40,590 nt of DNA from an uncultured Nitrospiraceae bacterium (GTDB lineage Bacteria; Nitrospirota; Thermodesulfovibrionia; Thermodesulfovibrionales; Thermodesulfovibrionaceae). Positions 10,608-19,945 of this stretch are shown one piece after another. The stretch lies in NCBI GenBank assembly GCA_937139565.1, contig CAKZQH010000023.1, forward strand, positions 1 to 40,590. Direction: 5' to 3'. Positions within the stretch are counted from its first letter, which is position 1, and each line of letters begins with the position of its first letter. The position numbers and the translations under genes are program-made. The notes beneath the pieces were generated by a model. It searched no databases, had not been told where the DNA came from, and saw only the letters and a list, made by a program, of their open reading frames with translations.

Positions 10608-11021
10608 CTACTCTCCTTCAATCATTCCTTCTGCAAATCTTTTAAGCCAGTTGAAAAATGTTAATATCTCCTGTGTAACATATCTATATTCGGCAGAAGA
10701 AAGAGAAATAACCCATTCGGTAAGGTCTTTTCCTCCCTCCATCTTTATTCTTGATGTAGAATCGCTCTTAAGATAGTCTGTTATTTGTTGATAAAGAAGG
10801 TCATAAGCGTTCCCATTACTCTTTTTCGATAAAATAAAAGCAAGGGTCTGCCCAAGCCCATTACTTAAAATCATCTGAGGAATTTTTCTGGTATGGGAGC
10901 GATATTCTTTTTGTTTTTTACTGTCCCCTTTAAATCTTTCCAATGCCTCATTAACGCATTTATAAGCAAAATCTGCCCTTCCTCTTTCAAGTTTATTTAT
11001 TAAAGTCTCTTTTTCACTCAT
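10608..11021 (-). CDS. cmr5: Type III-B small subunit Cmr5
   Basis: A 137-aa helical protein with the Cmr5 pattern: an N-terminal ERGRADFAYKCVNEAL helix, RSHTRKIPQMILSNGLGQTL in the middle, and a C-terminal helix EWVISLSSAEYRYVTQE. Cmr5 lines the target RNA groove of the complex. The ATG lies within the 3' end of cmr4 (8-nt overlap) behind a GGAGG site, so its translation is coupled. Confidence 0.92.
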   Translation of the reverse strand: MSEKETLINKLERGRADFAYKCVNEALERFKGDSKKQKEYRSHTRKIPQMILSNGLGQTLAFILSKKSNGNAYDLLYQQITDYLKSDSTSRIKMEGGKDLTEWVISLSSAEYRYVTQEILTFFNWLKRFAEGMIEGE

Positions 11022-12090
11022 CTTTGCCCTCCAACAATTTTATTCTTACCATACCTTTGCCAATTGTCTGGTTACCACCAAGATGAATCACCTCGGGGAT
11101 ACCTTTTTTGAAAAACTCAATAACATTCTGTGCCTCATTATCAGGACTATCATTTTGAAGAACACCTTTCTTTTCCTTTGTATCAACTCTTAAGGGTGTT
11201 GCCATTGCAATTGAATAAAGAATGGTATCCTGCGGAAGATATTCCTCTGTCCAGAGTGCCCCTGATTCAACTGTCCCTGTCTCTGATGAGATCTTCGTCC
11301 TTGTAATAACCTCAGTAGAAATATTTACAAAGTCAGTAAAGTCATCATCCGAGAGAATGACAAGATCTTTTTTTAGTTTGTCCTTCCAGAAGTTATAAGC
11401 AGAGTCATCAGGAAAAATCATTTTTGAAAGTTTATTAACGATTTTAGTCGTTTCTTCGCTTTCAGTAACCTCAAAAGTGAACTCTTCAAGGACTAATTTC
11501 CCAGACACTAAGAGGTTGGTTTGTCTTGGTACAGTATTTTTAATATTTGTCAGATTCCAATCCTTAACTTCTTCTTCATTTCCTGATATTTTCATATCCT
11601 CAATAAATCTATTCAATACCATTGGACATGTAATCCAGGCAAAGACACCTTTCAGGGATTTAACAGGAAAAAGCAAAATCCTTGCATCTGTAAAGGCAAT
11701 CGCACCTGCATGCTCGTCGCCATCTTCTGGACCAAAGATAAGATGTATAAATCTATCGTAATTGATTAATTCTTCATCTTTTATATTTTTTTTAGTTACT
11801 TCCTGGCCTTTTTCGTTTTTCTCTTTCCACTGTTCTTCAGCATCTGGATATTTTTCCTTCAATCTTCTAGAAATTTCACAATCAATAAGCTTTCTTTTTC
11901 CACCAATTTTTTCCACAAGTGATTCAAATGCCTCTCTTATACAACCTTTAAGTCCTGAGCCCTCAATCTTTGGAAACTTTGTATGTCTTTCCCTCTGTAT
12001 GGGAAGGTCAACAATACCAAGCTCACTACCACTTCCTGCATGAATGGGAGTCTCTGCTATTAAGAAAAATGGCTGAAATTTACGAAACAT
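11014..12090 (-). CDS. cmr4: Type III-B backbone ribonuclease Cmr4
   Basis: Cmr4 is the repeated Cas7-like backbone subunit that cuts target RNA every six nucleotides. The start MFRKFQPFFLIAETPIHAGS is preceded by a near-perfect AAGGAGG site. D28 in GIVDLPIQRERHT is in the position of the catalytic aspartate known in Cmr4, so target cleavage should be intact. KIEGSGLKGCIREAFE is the typical RAMP glycine motif. Length (358 aa) is slightly above average because of charged insertions around residues 80-105. It directly follows the CARF gene. Confidence 0.94.
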   Translation of the reverse strand: MFRKFQPFFLIAETPIHAGSGSELGIVDLPIQRERHTKFPKIEGSGLKGCIREAFESLVEKIGGKRKLIDCEISRRLKEKYPDAEEQWKEKNEKGQEVTKKNIKDEELINYDRFIHLIFGPEDGDEHAGAIAFTDARILLFPVKSLKGVFAWITCPMVLNRFIEDMKISGNEEEVKDWNLTNIKNTVPRQTNLLVSGKLVLEEFTFEVTESEETTKIVNKLSKMIFPDDSAYNFWKDKLKKDLVILSDDDFTDFVNISTEVITRTKISSETGTVESGALWTEEYLPQDTILYSIAMATPLRVDTKEKKGVLQNDSPDNEAQNVIEFFKKGIPEVIHLGGNQTIGKGMVRIKLLEGKDE

Positions 12091-12091
12091 T

Positions 12092-12925
12092 TTATACCTC
12101 CTTTTTCTTCACAAAATTATAATAAGTTAGACCTTTTTCTGTGATTCTAAGCCCATAATATTTACCAGATTCATCCTCTTCAATCTCTACAAGTTGATAG
12201 ATCCTTAATCTCTCTACTTCATTTCCATATTGTTCTAAGAGTTTATTACACTCTCCACCACTTCTTAGCTTTTTATCTGACAGTTCATTAAGCAAATCAA
12301 TCTCATTACCTTTTGGCAGATAGAATAGTTTTGGCATTAAAATTATATCCTGAAATTCTTCGTGGATGTAATATACATTACAGTCAGTTAAAAACCCTGC
12401 AAGTGCTGATACAACTACATGGGGCTTGAATCCGCCTGTAGGATTCATATAGACTTCATAACCCTCTTCCTTCTTCTTTTTCACAAGATAAAGTAACCTA
12501 TCAAGAATAGTATTTATATCCTTTGAAAATTGTTCTTTTGCATAATTTGTATCATAATTTTTTTCTTCCCAGAAATATCCTGAAACTTGAGCTGGTGTAT
12601 ATAGACTGTATCCATTTTCTTTAAAATATCTTTCAATTGTGACTCTACAGATTTCATTTGAGGCTGTCTTTGTTCCTAATAGATAGACAGAAATATCTTC
12701 GGGGTCTTTGTCCTTAACTATTTTTTTAAAAGAATTCACTTCAGCAGAGCCTCTTAATGGATCTTTCAGTAAGAAACTGTAGATCTCATTTAGAAAACTC
12801 ATGTCGTCAAGATAAGCGCTCCATCTCTCTTCATCAGAAAATGGAATATCTTTTATCCTATCATTTATCTTTTTAAAATTACTCAAAAGCGAATTTCCAA
12901 TATTTATTATGTGAAATTCTTTCAT
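12092..12925 (-). CDS. CARF-winged-helix protein (APE2256-like; possible ring nuclease)
   Basis: A 277-aa protein with an N-terminal CARF domain, the sensor of cyclic oligoadenylate made by Cas10. The motif NPTGGFKP (161-168) with ALAGFL and VYYIHEEFQDIILMPKLFYL is typical of the APE2256-type CARF family. No HEPN R-x4-6-H motif, nuclease or membrane segment follows. The C-terminal region (about 215-277), ending in YYGLRITEKGLTYYNF, looks like a winged helix. CARF-wHTH proteins include Crn1 ring nucleases, which degrade the messenger, and Csa3-type regulators. K167 in GGFK is at the position of the lysine implicated in Crn1. A messenger-degrading off-switch for the neighbouring CARF-RelE toxin is my preferred reading, by inference only. 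Confidence 0.75.
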   Translation of the reverse strand: MKEFHIINIGNSLLSNFKKINDRIKDIPFSDEERWSAYLDDMSFLNEIYSFLLKDPLRGSAEVNSFKKIVKDKDPEDISVYLLGTKTASNEICRVTIERYFKENGYSLYTPAQVSGYFWEEKNYDTNYAKEQFSKDINTILDRLLYLVKKKKEEGYEVYMNPTGGFKPHVVVSALAGFLTDCNVYYIHEEFQDIILMPKLFYLPKGNEIDLLNELSDKKLRSGGECNKLLEQYGNEVERLRIYQLVEIEEDESGKYYGLRITEKGLTYYNFVKKKEV

Positions 12926-12927
12926 AA

Positions 12928-14121
12928 TTACTTCCTCTCTTTTTCAATTCTATAAGATTTGTAGTCATCAGTAGCGTCTATTTTTCCACGGTTATTTTCA
13001 AAATCTTTTACATACTCGTTCTCAACATTATGAACATCACTTCCTATTCTCAATAATCCTATGTAAATGTCGATTTCTTTGGTTGCATATCTTGTGTTCC
13101 GCTCATTAGTTGTGTATAAGATTCTTATCTGAAGATTTTCCTCCTTATGTTTAAAAACTTTAAAATCTTTAAAATCAACACCGGATAACTTATGGTTCAG
13201 ATCAGGATCTTCTGGATTTTGTGAAATTCTTCTTTTCAGTTCTATAAATGACTTCTCAGCAATTCTTTTATAGTTTGGATCACTTTCTATATAACTTTTT
13301 GCTATTTCTGAAATATAGAAAATTGAATATCTCTGTTTGTATCTTTCCCACAATACGATCCCCAATGGGTTTAGAGCATACATGTCATCAGCCTTTTCTA
13401 ATAGACTCATGACATCATTATAATCATCTTCATTCCCACCCTTTATCTCAGACACTTCCTCCATTTCAAGCCTTGCAAAGAAGGCTTCATGTTTCTCAAA
13501 TAAGTCCCATTTTAAGTCGATTGGAATATAAGGGATTTCGATCAATGTGTTAGTATTTTCAAATATGTAGTAGAGTGGGCATCTACTGACCTGTCCTAAG
13601 ATCGTCAAATAAGGTATTGTTGCCTTGTAGCCTCCTGTTATGTTGATAACGACATTTCCAAAGTATTCATTTGTTATGCTATAAATTTTGTTTATCAGGT
13701 TTTGCATCCCAGTCTTAAATCTGTTGCTATCTTTTACTTGTAAATCTTCAACTCCTTCTAAATAAATATTCATTTTCTCAAATTTTTGATTTAGATTTTC
13801 TTTTATAATTTCACCTGCAAGTTTACTTAAAATAGTATCCGAGGCAAGAAGATAAATTTCAAAATTATCTTTATAAAACTCCTTCAATTTCTCAATGCTC
13901 TTTATTTCAGCAGAGGCATTTGAAATAAACCTTTTGTCATTATGTAGCCAATTGTTTATTTCTCTTTTTAAGTAATTTACTCTATATTGCTCATCCTTAT
14001 ATTGATTTGAATCCCTATCCCTTAAGTCATCAAAATAATTTTTAAATGTGTAATCCTTTTTGTTTGCCTCCATATAATTTTCAAATATTGATGTTCCAAC
14101 CATTGTTATAATTTTCTTCAC
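12928..14121 (-). CDS. CARF-RelE fusion, Cami1-like cOA-activated mRNA interferase
   Basis: The N-terminal CARF domain (about 1-205 of the longest frame) shows ITMVGTSIFENYM, LLASDTILSK and NITGGYKATIPYL. A linker rich in acidic residues leads to a C-terminal RelE-fold domain (about 300-385) with HKLSGVDFKDFKVFKHKEEN, then LQIRILYTT, IYIGLL and HNVENEYVKDF. CARF-RelE proteins are known as Cami1, which cleave mRNA in the ribosomal A site when bound to cyclic oligoadenylate. I choose the GTG at 14121 as start because a GGAGGTG site lies 5 nt upstream and CARF proteins start close to KKIITMVGTS; a longer ATG frame begins at 14139. The gene sits between cmr3 and the second CARF gene inside the III-B operon. 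Confidence 0.8.
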   Translation of the reverse strand: MKKIITMVGTSIFENYMEANKKDYTFKNYFDDLRDRDSNQYKDEQYRVNYLKREINNWLHNDKRFISNASAEIKSIEKLKEFYKDNFEIYLLASDTILSKLAGEIIKENLNQKFEKMNIYLEGVEDLQVKDSNRFKTGMQNLINKIYSITNEYFGNVVINITGGYKATIPYLTILGQVSRCPLYYIFENTNTLIEIPYIPIDLKWDLFEKHEAFFARLEMEEVSEIKGGNEDDYNDVMSLLEKADDMYALNPLGIVLWERYKQRYSIFYISEIAKSYIESDPNYKRIAEKSFIELKRRISQNPEDPDLNHKLSGVDFKDFKVFKHKEENLQIRILYTTNERNTRYATKEIDIYIGLLRIGSDVHNVENEYVKDFENNRGKIDATDDYKSYRIEKERK

Positions 14122-14125
14122 AATT

Positions 14126-15196
14126 TCACCTCCCCACAAAACCTAATCCAAACCCTTCTTCGGGATTAATATCTGACATGTTTTTTAAATGAAATGTTTC
14201 TTTAATCTTTGAAAACTCTGATGAATCAAGTATCTCAAAATAATATACACTTCCTGCTGGAACTGCTTTTCTTAATGGTTTTGGTCTTTTGCTGGCAATA
14301 TCCCAACCACCAATATGTAATGGTTTCCCGATGCAAGCACCTATTAGTTTTAATTTTATTCCATTAAATTCGCCTTCATAGTTATCATTTATCCAATCTG
14401 GTAACCATCCCTTTTTAAATATCGCTGGGGTTGCAAGATAGATTTTGAATAATCTATTCTCAAGGTTAAAATCCATATTATTAAATTTTTGCAATTTATC
14501 TTCTATCCTTCTGAACTTAGCACCTTTACTTTCTCCCCCTAGTTGAAGTATGCCTACATCAGGGATATCATTTACTCCTTCAATTTTTACTACAATTGAC
14601 ACTTTATCATTAAGCCTTATCATGGGTATCCTGTACAGATGTCCTTCTTTTGTTGTATTGGTGTTTCTCTCCCTTGCAATGCCTGTTTTGTTTTCATAGA
14701 GAAATAAACCCTCCTTGCAGGTAATCTTAAACTCAGACTTTTTATTGTTCAAATATTCTACTAATTCAATATCTGTTATCCATCCCTTTGCCTCTTCTGC
14801 TTTTCCCTTTGGTTTATGAATATGGATATAAGGAAGTGTATGGTCTGATATGAAAATTGACGGTTTTTCAATAAAATCAAGTCTTCTAAGTGTCGTATTT
14901 TCATCTACGATTAAATCAAGAGGTGCAGGGAAAAGAAGTTGATCATCATTTAATATAATTGGTCCTGTAACTTTAAGTGAGCCTTTATCTGTTTTAGTTC
15001 CGAGCTCGTCTTTGTATTTGCCAGCCCAAAACTCCTCCAGACCTCCTCTTTGAAAAATCAGAAAACTTCTGATTGCACCATAGATAGTTGATGGAGATGG
15101 TGGAAAAAAAACCTCTGCAAAGGTGTCTTCACCCATTGTGAATGGTTTTCCTGTTCTAAAAAATAAGGTATCAAGTGGAGTTATTTCTATCATCAT
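14126..15196 (-). CDS. cmr3: Type III-B RAMP protein Cmr3
   Basis: Cmr3 is the Cas5-like subunit that binds the crRNA 5' handle next to Cas10. The N-terminus ITPLDTLFFRTGKPF, then FFPPSPSTIYGAIRS, are diagnostic. KPLHIGGWDIASKRPKPLRK and the C-terminal EEGFGLGFVG glycine loop complete the family pattern. The start is ATG 15196, in a TAATG overlap with the cmr2 stop and behind AAGGAG; a GTG three codons upstream is less likely. The product is 356 aa. Confidence 0.94.
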   Translation of the reverse strand: MMIEITPLDTLFFRTGKPFTMGEDTFAEVFFPPSPSTIYGAIRSFLIFQRGGLEEFWAGKYKDELGTKTDKGSLKVTGPIILNDDQLLFPAPLDLIVDENTTLRRLDFIEKPSIFISDHTLPYIHIHKPKGKAEEAKGWITDIELVEYLNNKKSEFKITCKEGLFLYENKTGIARERNTNTTKEGHLYRIPMIRLNDKVSIVVKIEGVNDIPDVGILQLGGESKGAKFRRIEDKLQKFNNMDFNLENRLFKIYLATPAIFKKGWLPDWINDNYEGEFNGIKLKLIGACIGKPLHIGGWDIASKRPKPLRKAVPAGSVYYFEILDSSEFSKIKETFHLKNMSDINPEEGFGLGFVGR

Positions 15197-17859
15197 TAGA
15201 TACACTCCTTTTCTATGAAGGCTGATATTTCAATTATGTTCAGAAGATTATTTACATTTCCGCCCAGACTTTCCCAGAAAAGTTCTCTTAAAAAGTCATA
15301 ATGTGCCTTAATAAAACTCTCTTTCATCCATATTGGACCATTGTAGACCCTCTTAAGTACCCTTTTAAGTTGGCTATCAAAAATCCCTTGCGCTCCACTG
15401 TATCTCCCTTCCTCATAGATGAGTCTTGAAAAATCAATCCTTAAGTTATAGATAAACTTATCTGAAAAACGGGGTGAAGCATCTTTCCTCAAGCACTTAC
15501 CAAACTTTTGAAGATAGCTCAATACATCAATAATTTCCTCATTACTTGCTTTAAATCTCCAATTACTTAACCCTATTCTTTCCCCTCCCGAATGCTTCAC
15601 AAGTGCAATGCAGAATGCATCCTTATCCTTAATCCCTTTAGATTGCTTTTCAACCTCTCTTAGCCTTTTAAAAACAATTCTAAGAGGCATCTTGTAATGG
15701 GCAATTACAACACCCATTGAAGCAGTTGCATTCTTTCCCATTGTAAGAAGCCATCTTCTATCTTTTTCTACAAAACCAGTGGTATTTTCCCAGTCTACTT
15801 CAATTCTGCCATTTTCAATTTTTATGTGCCCTGAAAATGCTGCACGCAATTTTCTCATTACAGGAAATAAATCCCTCAGGTTTACAAAAGCAAGGACATC
15901 ATCTCCACCTGAATATACAAGTTTCCCAAGGTGTTCCTCTTCAACTATTTTTCTTACAAATTCCACACTATAATTTCTTAAAGCGTGAGAAATAGCAGAA
16001 TGAATGGCTGGAGTAAGTATTTTCTGAGAAGATGCATTAATCAGCACATCTTTAAAATCTCCTGCCAAATTTTTCCATACTTCAGAATTATACGCAAATT
16101 CTATTGAAGGAAGATTTTCACCAGAAAGCCATTTTCCCATATTATCTCCATCAAGAAGGATTAAAGCATAATACGGGTTGGGATTTCCTATCTTTTTTGT
16201 CAATGCTGAGAGCTTGTTTTTTAACTCATTTAGCTCTTCATCTGTTATGTCAATATCAAGTTCCTTCTTAAAAAACTCCTTCCTTAAATTCTCTTTAAAA
16301 AACCACTCGCCTTCAAGATTTTTGATATTTTCAAATTTTGATTTTATTTTTGGCAAAGGATTAACAAAAGAGAACTTACAATTATGGTTGTCACATATTT
16401 CCCTAAATCTCTCAACATATTCATTAAATTCTTCTTTTCCATCCTCAAGAGCTTTCTCTTTAAAATCTGACAAAGCAACCTCTGCAGTGGATGGAAAACT
16501 GAGTTCTATATTTTTAATCTTTTCTCTAAAATACTCCTCAAATCCTCTTTTTACAAAACACAATCCACAAAGCCCTTCCTTTTTACTTATGAATTTCCCA
16601 ACTTTTAAACTTCCTGTGTTAGCAATTATTATTGCCTCTTTTTCACCACAGATTGAGCATTTTTTACCTTCTTCTTCTATCTGATTGAATGTCCGCAAAT
16701 TTTTCCTTGAACCCATTGACTTTTCAAGGGCTGTGTAAAGAAGCTGGTAAAGAAGTCCTATATTGGCCTTGTGTTTCCCCTTAGAGTTTGCAACCCCCCA
16801 TAAATCTTCAAGTTTTTTAATCTCTTCACCACTGACAAAGGTTGATAAATCGGAAAAGTCTACATCCTTGTCTCCTTTTCTCCAGGGAATGGCAACCCAA
16901 TAGATTTCAGGAAAATCTTGAATATGTGATCTTATTTTTTCGTTCCTGGGAATATTGAATTCTTTAAATACAATCTCTGCAATTTCATTCCATTTATCAT
17001 TGACCTTTTGTTTTACAGCATCGGCTACTTTTGCAATTTTATCATGCTCTGTTTCAGGGATAATTGCAACAAACCTATTTGGAATGGTTGGTGTATCTAC
17101 CTGTGATGAGACAGAATTTTTTACTGCCAATCCAATATTTTCCAGATGCCAATCCATAAGGGGTTGTGAGAATAAGTCTGGATAGATTATTGCTGTTGGT
17201 CCATATTTATCAACTATTTCAGTTATACCCATAAATGTAAGATATGAAAGAATAAAGCTACCATTGAACAAATCCATCGCCTTTCTTGCTTGTGAGATAA
17301 ATGACTGCACAGGACCAATCTTAAAGAGAAATAGGGAGTTGTTCTGTAACAAAGTGTTATTTAATAAACTGGCATTTATTGCTGATGAAATCTTAATGTG
17401 TTCCCATATTGAATGGTCTGGAATGCGAGTATCTGCTGGAATTAATGGTAAAAATTTGCTGTATGGTTTATCCTTTGTTTTCTCAATAAGTTCTTCAAGG
17501 AGACCCCGCCAGAGAAAGAAAAATTTTTTCTTATCATCATAATTTGCAATTTTATTTTCTATATCTTTGAAGACATCTTTTACAATTTCTTCTACTTCCT
17601 CAATCTTAGGGCAGGTGATGGTTACCTTTTCATCACTTAAAGGATGCCTAATTTCAGTAAATTCCTGTTTTATATCTTTTGGAAGCAAACTTCTTTCCAT
17701 ACAGGAGGCAATAATATCAGAACCACTTGCCTCTTGAATGTTAGATATTCCAAAGATTTCAGCATAATCTTGAGCCCTGCTTTCGTGAGTTTTTATATCG
17801 AACGGTTTATCAACGGGGTCGTGAAGGAACCTTTTGAGTAATAAATCAAAATCACTCAT
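15196..17859 (-). CDS. cmr2: Cas10/Cmr2, type III-B signature protein with intact GGDD
   Basis: An 887-aa Cas10. The N-terminal part keeps the HD-type residues H13-D14 (FLHDPVDKP) and H25 (THESRA), and the conserved IPDHSIWEH segment (146-154). The first palm domain has GPVQSFISQARKAMD. A zinc site is formed by C401-x2-C404 and C431-x2-C434. The second palm has LILLDGDNMGKWL and the catalytic GGDD at 651-654 (VYSGGDDVLAF). With GGDD intact it should synthesise cyclic oligoadenylate when target RNA is bound, which explains the two CARF genes downstream. It overlaps cmr1 by 4 nt. Confidence 0.96.
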   Translation of the reverse strand: MSDFDLLLKRFLHDPVDKPFDIKTHESRAQDYAEIFGISNIQEASGSDIIASCMERSLLPKDIKQEFTEIRHPLSDEKVTITCPKIEEVEEIVKDVFKDIENKIANYDDKKKFFFLWRGLLEELIEKTKDKPYSKFLPLIPADTRIPDHSIWEHIKISSAINASLLNNTLLQNNSLFLFKIGPVQSFISQARKAMDLFNGSFILSYLTFMGITEIVDKYGPTAIIYPDLFSQPLMDWHLENIGLAVKNSVSSQVDTPTIPNRFVAIIPETEHDKIAKVADAVKQKVNDKWNEIAEIVFKEFNIPRNEKIRSHIQDFPEIYWVAIPWRKGDKDVDFSDLSTFVSGEEIKKLEDLWGVANSKGKHKANIGLLYQLLYTALEKSMGSRKNLRTFNQIEEEGKKCSICGEKEAIIIANTGSLKVGKFISKKEGLCGLCFVKRGFEEYFREKIKNIELSFPSTAEVALSDFKEKALEDGKEEFNEYVERFREICDNHNCKFSFVNPLPKIKSKFENIKNLEGEWFFKENLRKEFFKKELDIDITDEELNELKNKLSALTKKIGNPNPYYALILLDGDNMGKWLSGENLPSIEFAYNSEVWKNLAGDFKDVLINASSQKILTPAIHSAISHALRNYSVEFVRKIVEEEHLGKLVYSGGDDVLAFVNLRDLFPVMRKLRAAFSGHIKIENGRIEVDWENTTGFVEKDRRWLLTMGKNATASMGVVIAHYKMPLRIVFKRLREVEKQSKGIKDKDAFCIALVKHSGGERIGLSNWRFKASNEEIIDVLSYLQKFGKCLRKDASPRFSDKFIYNLRIDFSRLIYEEGRYSGAQGIFDSQLKRVLKRVYNGPIWMKESFIKAHYDFLRELFWESLGGNVNNLLNIIEISAFIEKECI

Positions 17860-18731
17860 AGCAACTCCTTTATAAATTTTTTCTGTTTTTCATAATCCCA
17901 TCGGGGATAAACTGATGGAAATGCAGAATTCAAAATAGTTATGATTGGTCTATAGAATTTATCAGCTCTTAACACAGATACATAGACAGGAGATGCCATT
18001 CTTGGAGATGCATTACCCAAGGAAGGATCACACCATTTATGGCTTGCTTCACCAATTACTTTTAATATTTCATCGAAAGAAGAAAAATCTTTTCCTAACA
18101 AAATCTCTCTAATAAATGGATAATTAGAAATTATCGTAGTTTTTATTTTGATCTTGCCATATTTGAGCTCGTATTTAGGATTAATCTGATTTAAGCTTGT
18201 CAATATACCGTTTAGCAATTCATCTCTCTTAACCACTTCCTGCATCCCATCATATTCAATGCTCCCAAACCCTCTCCTTGACCTTTTTCCAAAGCCTCCT
18301 AATGTGAATGTAATAAAAATCAGGCTCTCTAATATATTTTTTAACTCTTCAGGAAATGTGAATTCTATTCTAAAAGATGTGTCAGGTTTAATTGCACTAA
18401 GCACAAAACTTTTTCTACATCGGGATTCACAGAATTTACAATTGTTTTTTGAGTGATGTGGCAATGGCTGATACTTAAATACACCATCATTTCCAATTTG
18501 TTCCTTTAAAATCATCTGTACCTTACTTTTTCCTTCACCCTCTCCAGTTCCACCAAACATTTCTGCTTCTTCTTTTCTTAATTTCTCTATATTATCCTCT
18601 GCCCTTATTGCCCGCCACCAGAATCGCATCATACCTTTAAACTCAAATGGTCTTAACTCAGGCGTATTTCCATCTGCTCCATACATAAACATGGGGGTAA
18701 TCACCTTACAGCTTAGTTTCAACCTATACAC
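17856..18731 (-). CDS. cmr1: Type III-B RAMP protein Cmr1
   Basis: Cmr1 (291 aa) caps the 3' side of the Cmr complex and helps engage target RNA. The N-terminal CKVITPMFMYGADGNTPELR is followed by PFEFKGMMRFWWRAI, the RAMP signature of this subunit. KRSRRGFGSIEYDG is a glycine loop. A CxxC-type pair (NCKFCESRC) suggests a local metal site. The GTG start at 18731 has a TGAGGTGAG ribosome site upstream and matches where Cmr1 homologues begin. It is the first gene of the whole minus-strand CRISPR locus. Confidence 0.94.
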   Translation of the reverse strand: MYRLKLSCKVITPMFMYGADGNTPELRPFEFKGMMRFWWRAIRAEDNIEKLRKEEAEMFGGTGEGEGKSKVQMILKEQIGNDGVFKYQPLPHHSKNNCKFCESRCRKSFVLSAIKPDTSFRIEFTFPEELKNILESLIFITFTLGGFGKRSRRGFGSIEYDGMQEVVKRDELLNGILTSLNQINPKYELKYGKIKIKTTIISNYPFIREILLGKDFSSFDEILKVIGEASHKWCDPSLGNASPRMASPVYVSVLRADKFYRPIITILNSAFPSVYPRWDYEKQKKFIKELL

Positions 18732-18803
18732 CGCTCACCTCACCTAAGAAGCGTTATTGAAACATAATTTTCCAGTTCTTATTTTCCTCAAAGTAGGTTT
18801 TAG

Positions 18804-18995
18804 ATATGATACAACACCCTTACTTGCAACAAGCGCCGCTCTCGAGCTTTTACCGACTTAGTAAAAGTTATACTGCCATCCACCATATCTACAGCACTAG
18901 ACCCTTTTAGGTTTACTTTGCCATAGAAAAAATACGAAACACTTTGATCATACCCCACTCGATAAACTTTCTTAGCCAACCAGGCATTTTCATGC
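18804..18995 (-). pseudogene. Decayed coding remnant upstream of cmr1
   Basis: On the minus strand an open frame without its own good start reads AWLAKKVYRVGYDQSVSYFF, then KVNLKGSSAVDMVDGSITFT and a basic ending, before a stop near 18804. Its composition is protein-like, and an upstream piece with an AGGTG ribosome-like site at about 19025 breaks off after a few codons. I do not recognise the family. It may be the 3' remnant of a lost accessory gene of the CRISPR locus. Confidence 0.3.
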
Positions 18996-19736
18996 TACGA
19001 TCTTAGTGAAATTTCATTTTTTTCACCTCCATCTAATTAATAGGTTTTATAACCCCACGTTTAATAGGGCAGCTTTCTTGTTTACAACATTGGAAAAAGT
19101 AGTGCACAACTTTAGTGCAATCTATAATTTAGCATTCTTCTCAATAAGCTCAATAAGTATTAATGCCTCTTTCTTAAATTCAAAAATCACCGCTAATTCC
19201 TTTCAATCAGATACATTCTTGGCATTTTGACTCCCCTCGCCTAATACTAAAGTCATTCTTTCTTATAGAATGCTTAATGTTAGCTCGCATTTTAGCCCTT
19301 GTGAATGCAAACTCTGGTTTCAATACATGTTTTCCTTAAAATAGTTTTAAACTAATCCTCAGTATGGTCATCTTCCTCCGTAACATCATACTCTAAAATC
19401 TCTTTCTTTAAAAATAAGAATATGCAATGACCAAAGCTAAAGCAATTTGATACCTAAATATAACTTTCTCCCTTTTTTTCAGATTAAGGGACTCTTAATT
19501 TTTCGATCCTTCTTTTTTCTTTTTTCTTAAGACATCTTTAGTTTACTCAAATTATACCAGAAAATTTTTTGATGTCAAGTATCCGGTGTTCCTCAAAAAT
19601 GATCTACACTAAATTTTATTTTTTCCTGAAAATTTACAAAAACTTAAACCGCTTAAATTTTAAACACTCCCTAAAAGAAAATTAAGGAAATGGTTGCCAC
19701 AATACCAAACAGAATATCCAACATAAAAAAAATATT
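18996..19736. other. Gene-poor AT-rich interval
   Basis: No open frame here has credible coding character on either strand. The stretch is AT-rich, with pyrimidine runs (for example around 19470-19540). It must contain the promoter for the 18-kb minus-strand cmr-cas operon unless that lies closer to 18750-18830, where weak TTGCAA / TATCTA boxes occur at 17-nt spacing. I see no tRNA, riboswitch or terminator I can support. Confidence 0.4.
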
Positions 19737-19794
19737 TCATTGTAAATCACAACCAATAGCTGAGGGAAAGGCAAGTATCTGAAGCTTGATTTCA

Positions 19795-19945
19795 TAGGAA
19801 GAGACTACTTCGAGCACTTCGTGGTCTCCAAGTTCCATCCCAGCTCTGTCATTCCGAGCTTTTTTCGTTATTACGAGCCTTCTTTCTTCATTACGAGCCT
19901 TCTTTTTTGTCATTCCGAGCGTAAGCGAGGAATCTCCTCTCCTCT
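19795..19945. repeat. Palindromic intergenic repeat cluster (GTCATTCCGAG type)
   Basis: Several short related modules are packed here: GAGACTACTTCGAGCACTTC with GTGGTCTC, then GTCATTCCGAGC, TTATTACGAGCC and GTCATTCCGAGCGTAAGCGA ahead of GGAATCTC. They belong to the same family as the GTCATTGCGAG modules at 29040-29680, 36430-36760 and 40180-40262. Each unit can fold into a hairpin. An open frame across them has the Arg/Lys-rich nonsense character usual for such repeats and is not a gene. Confidence 0.7.
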
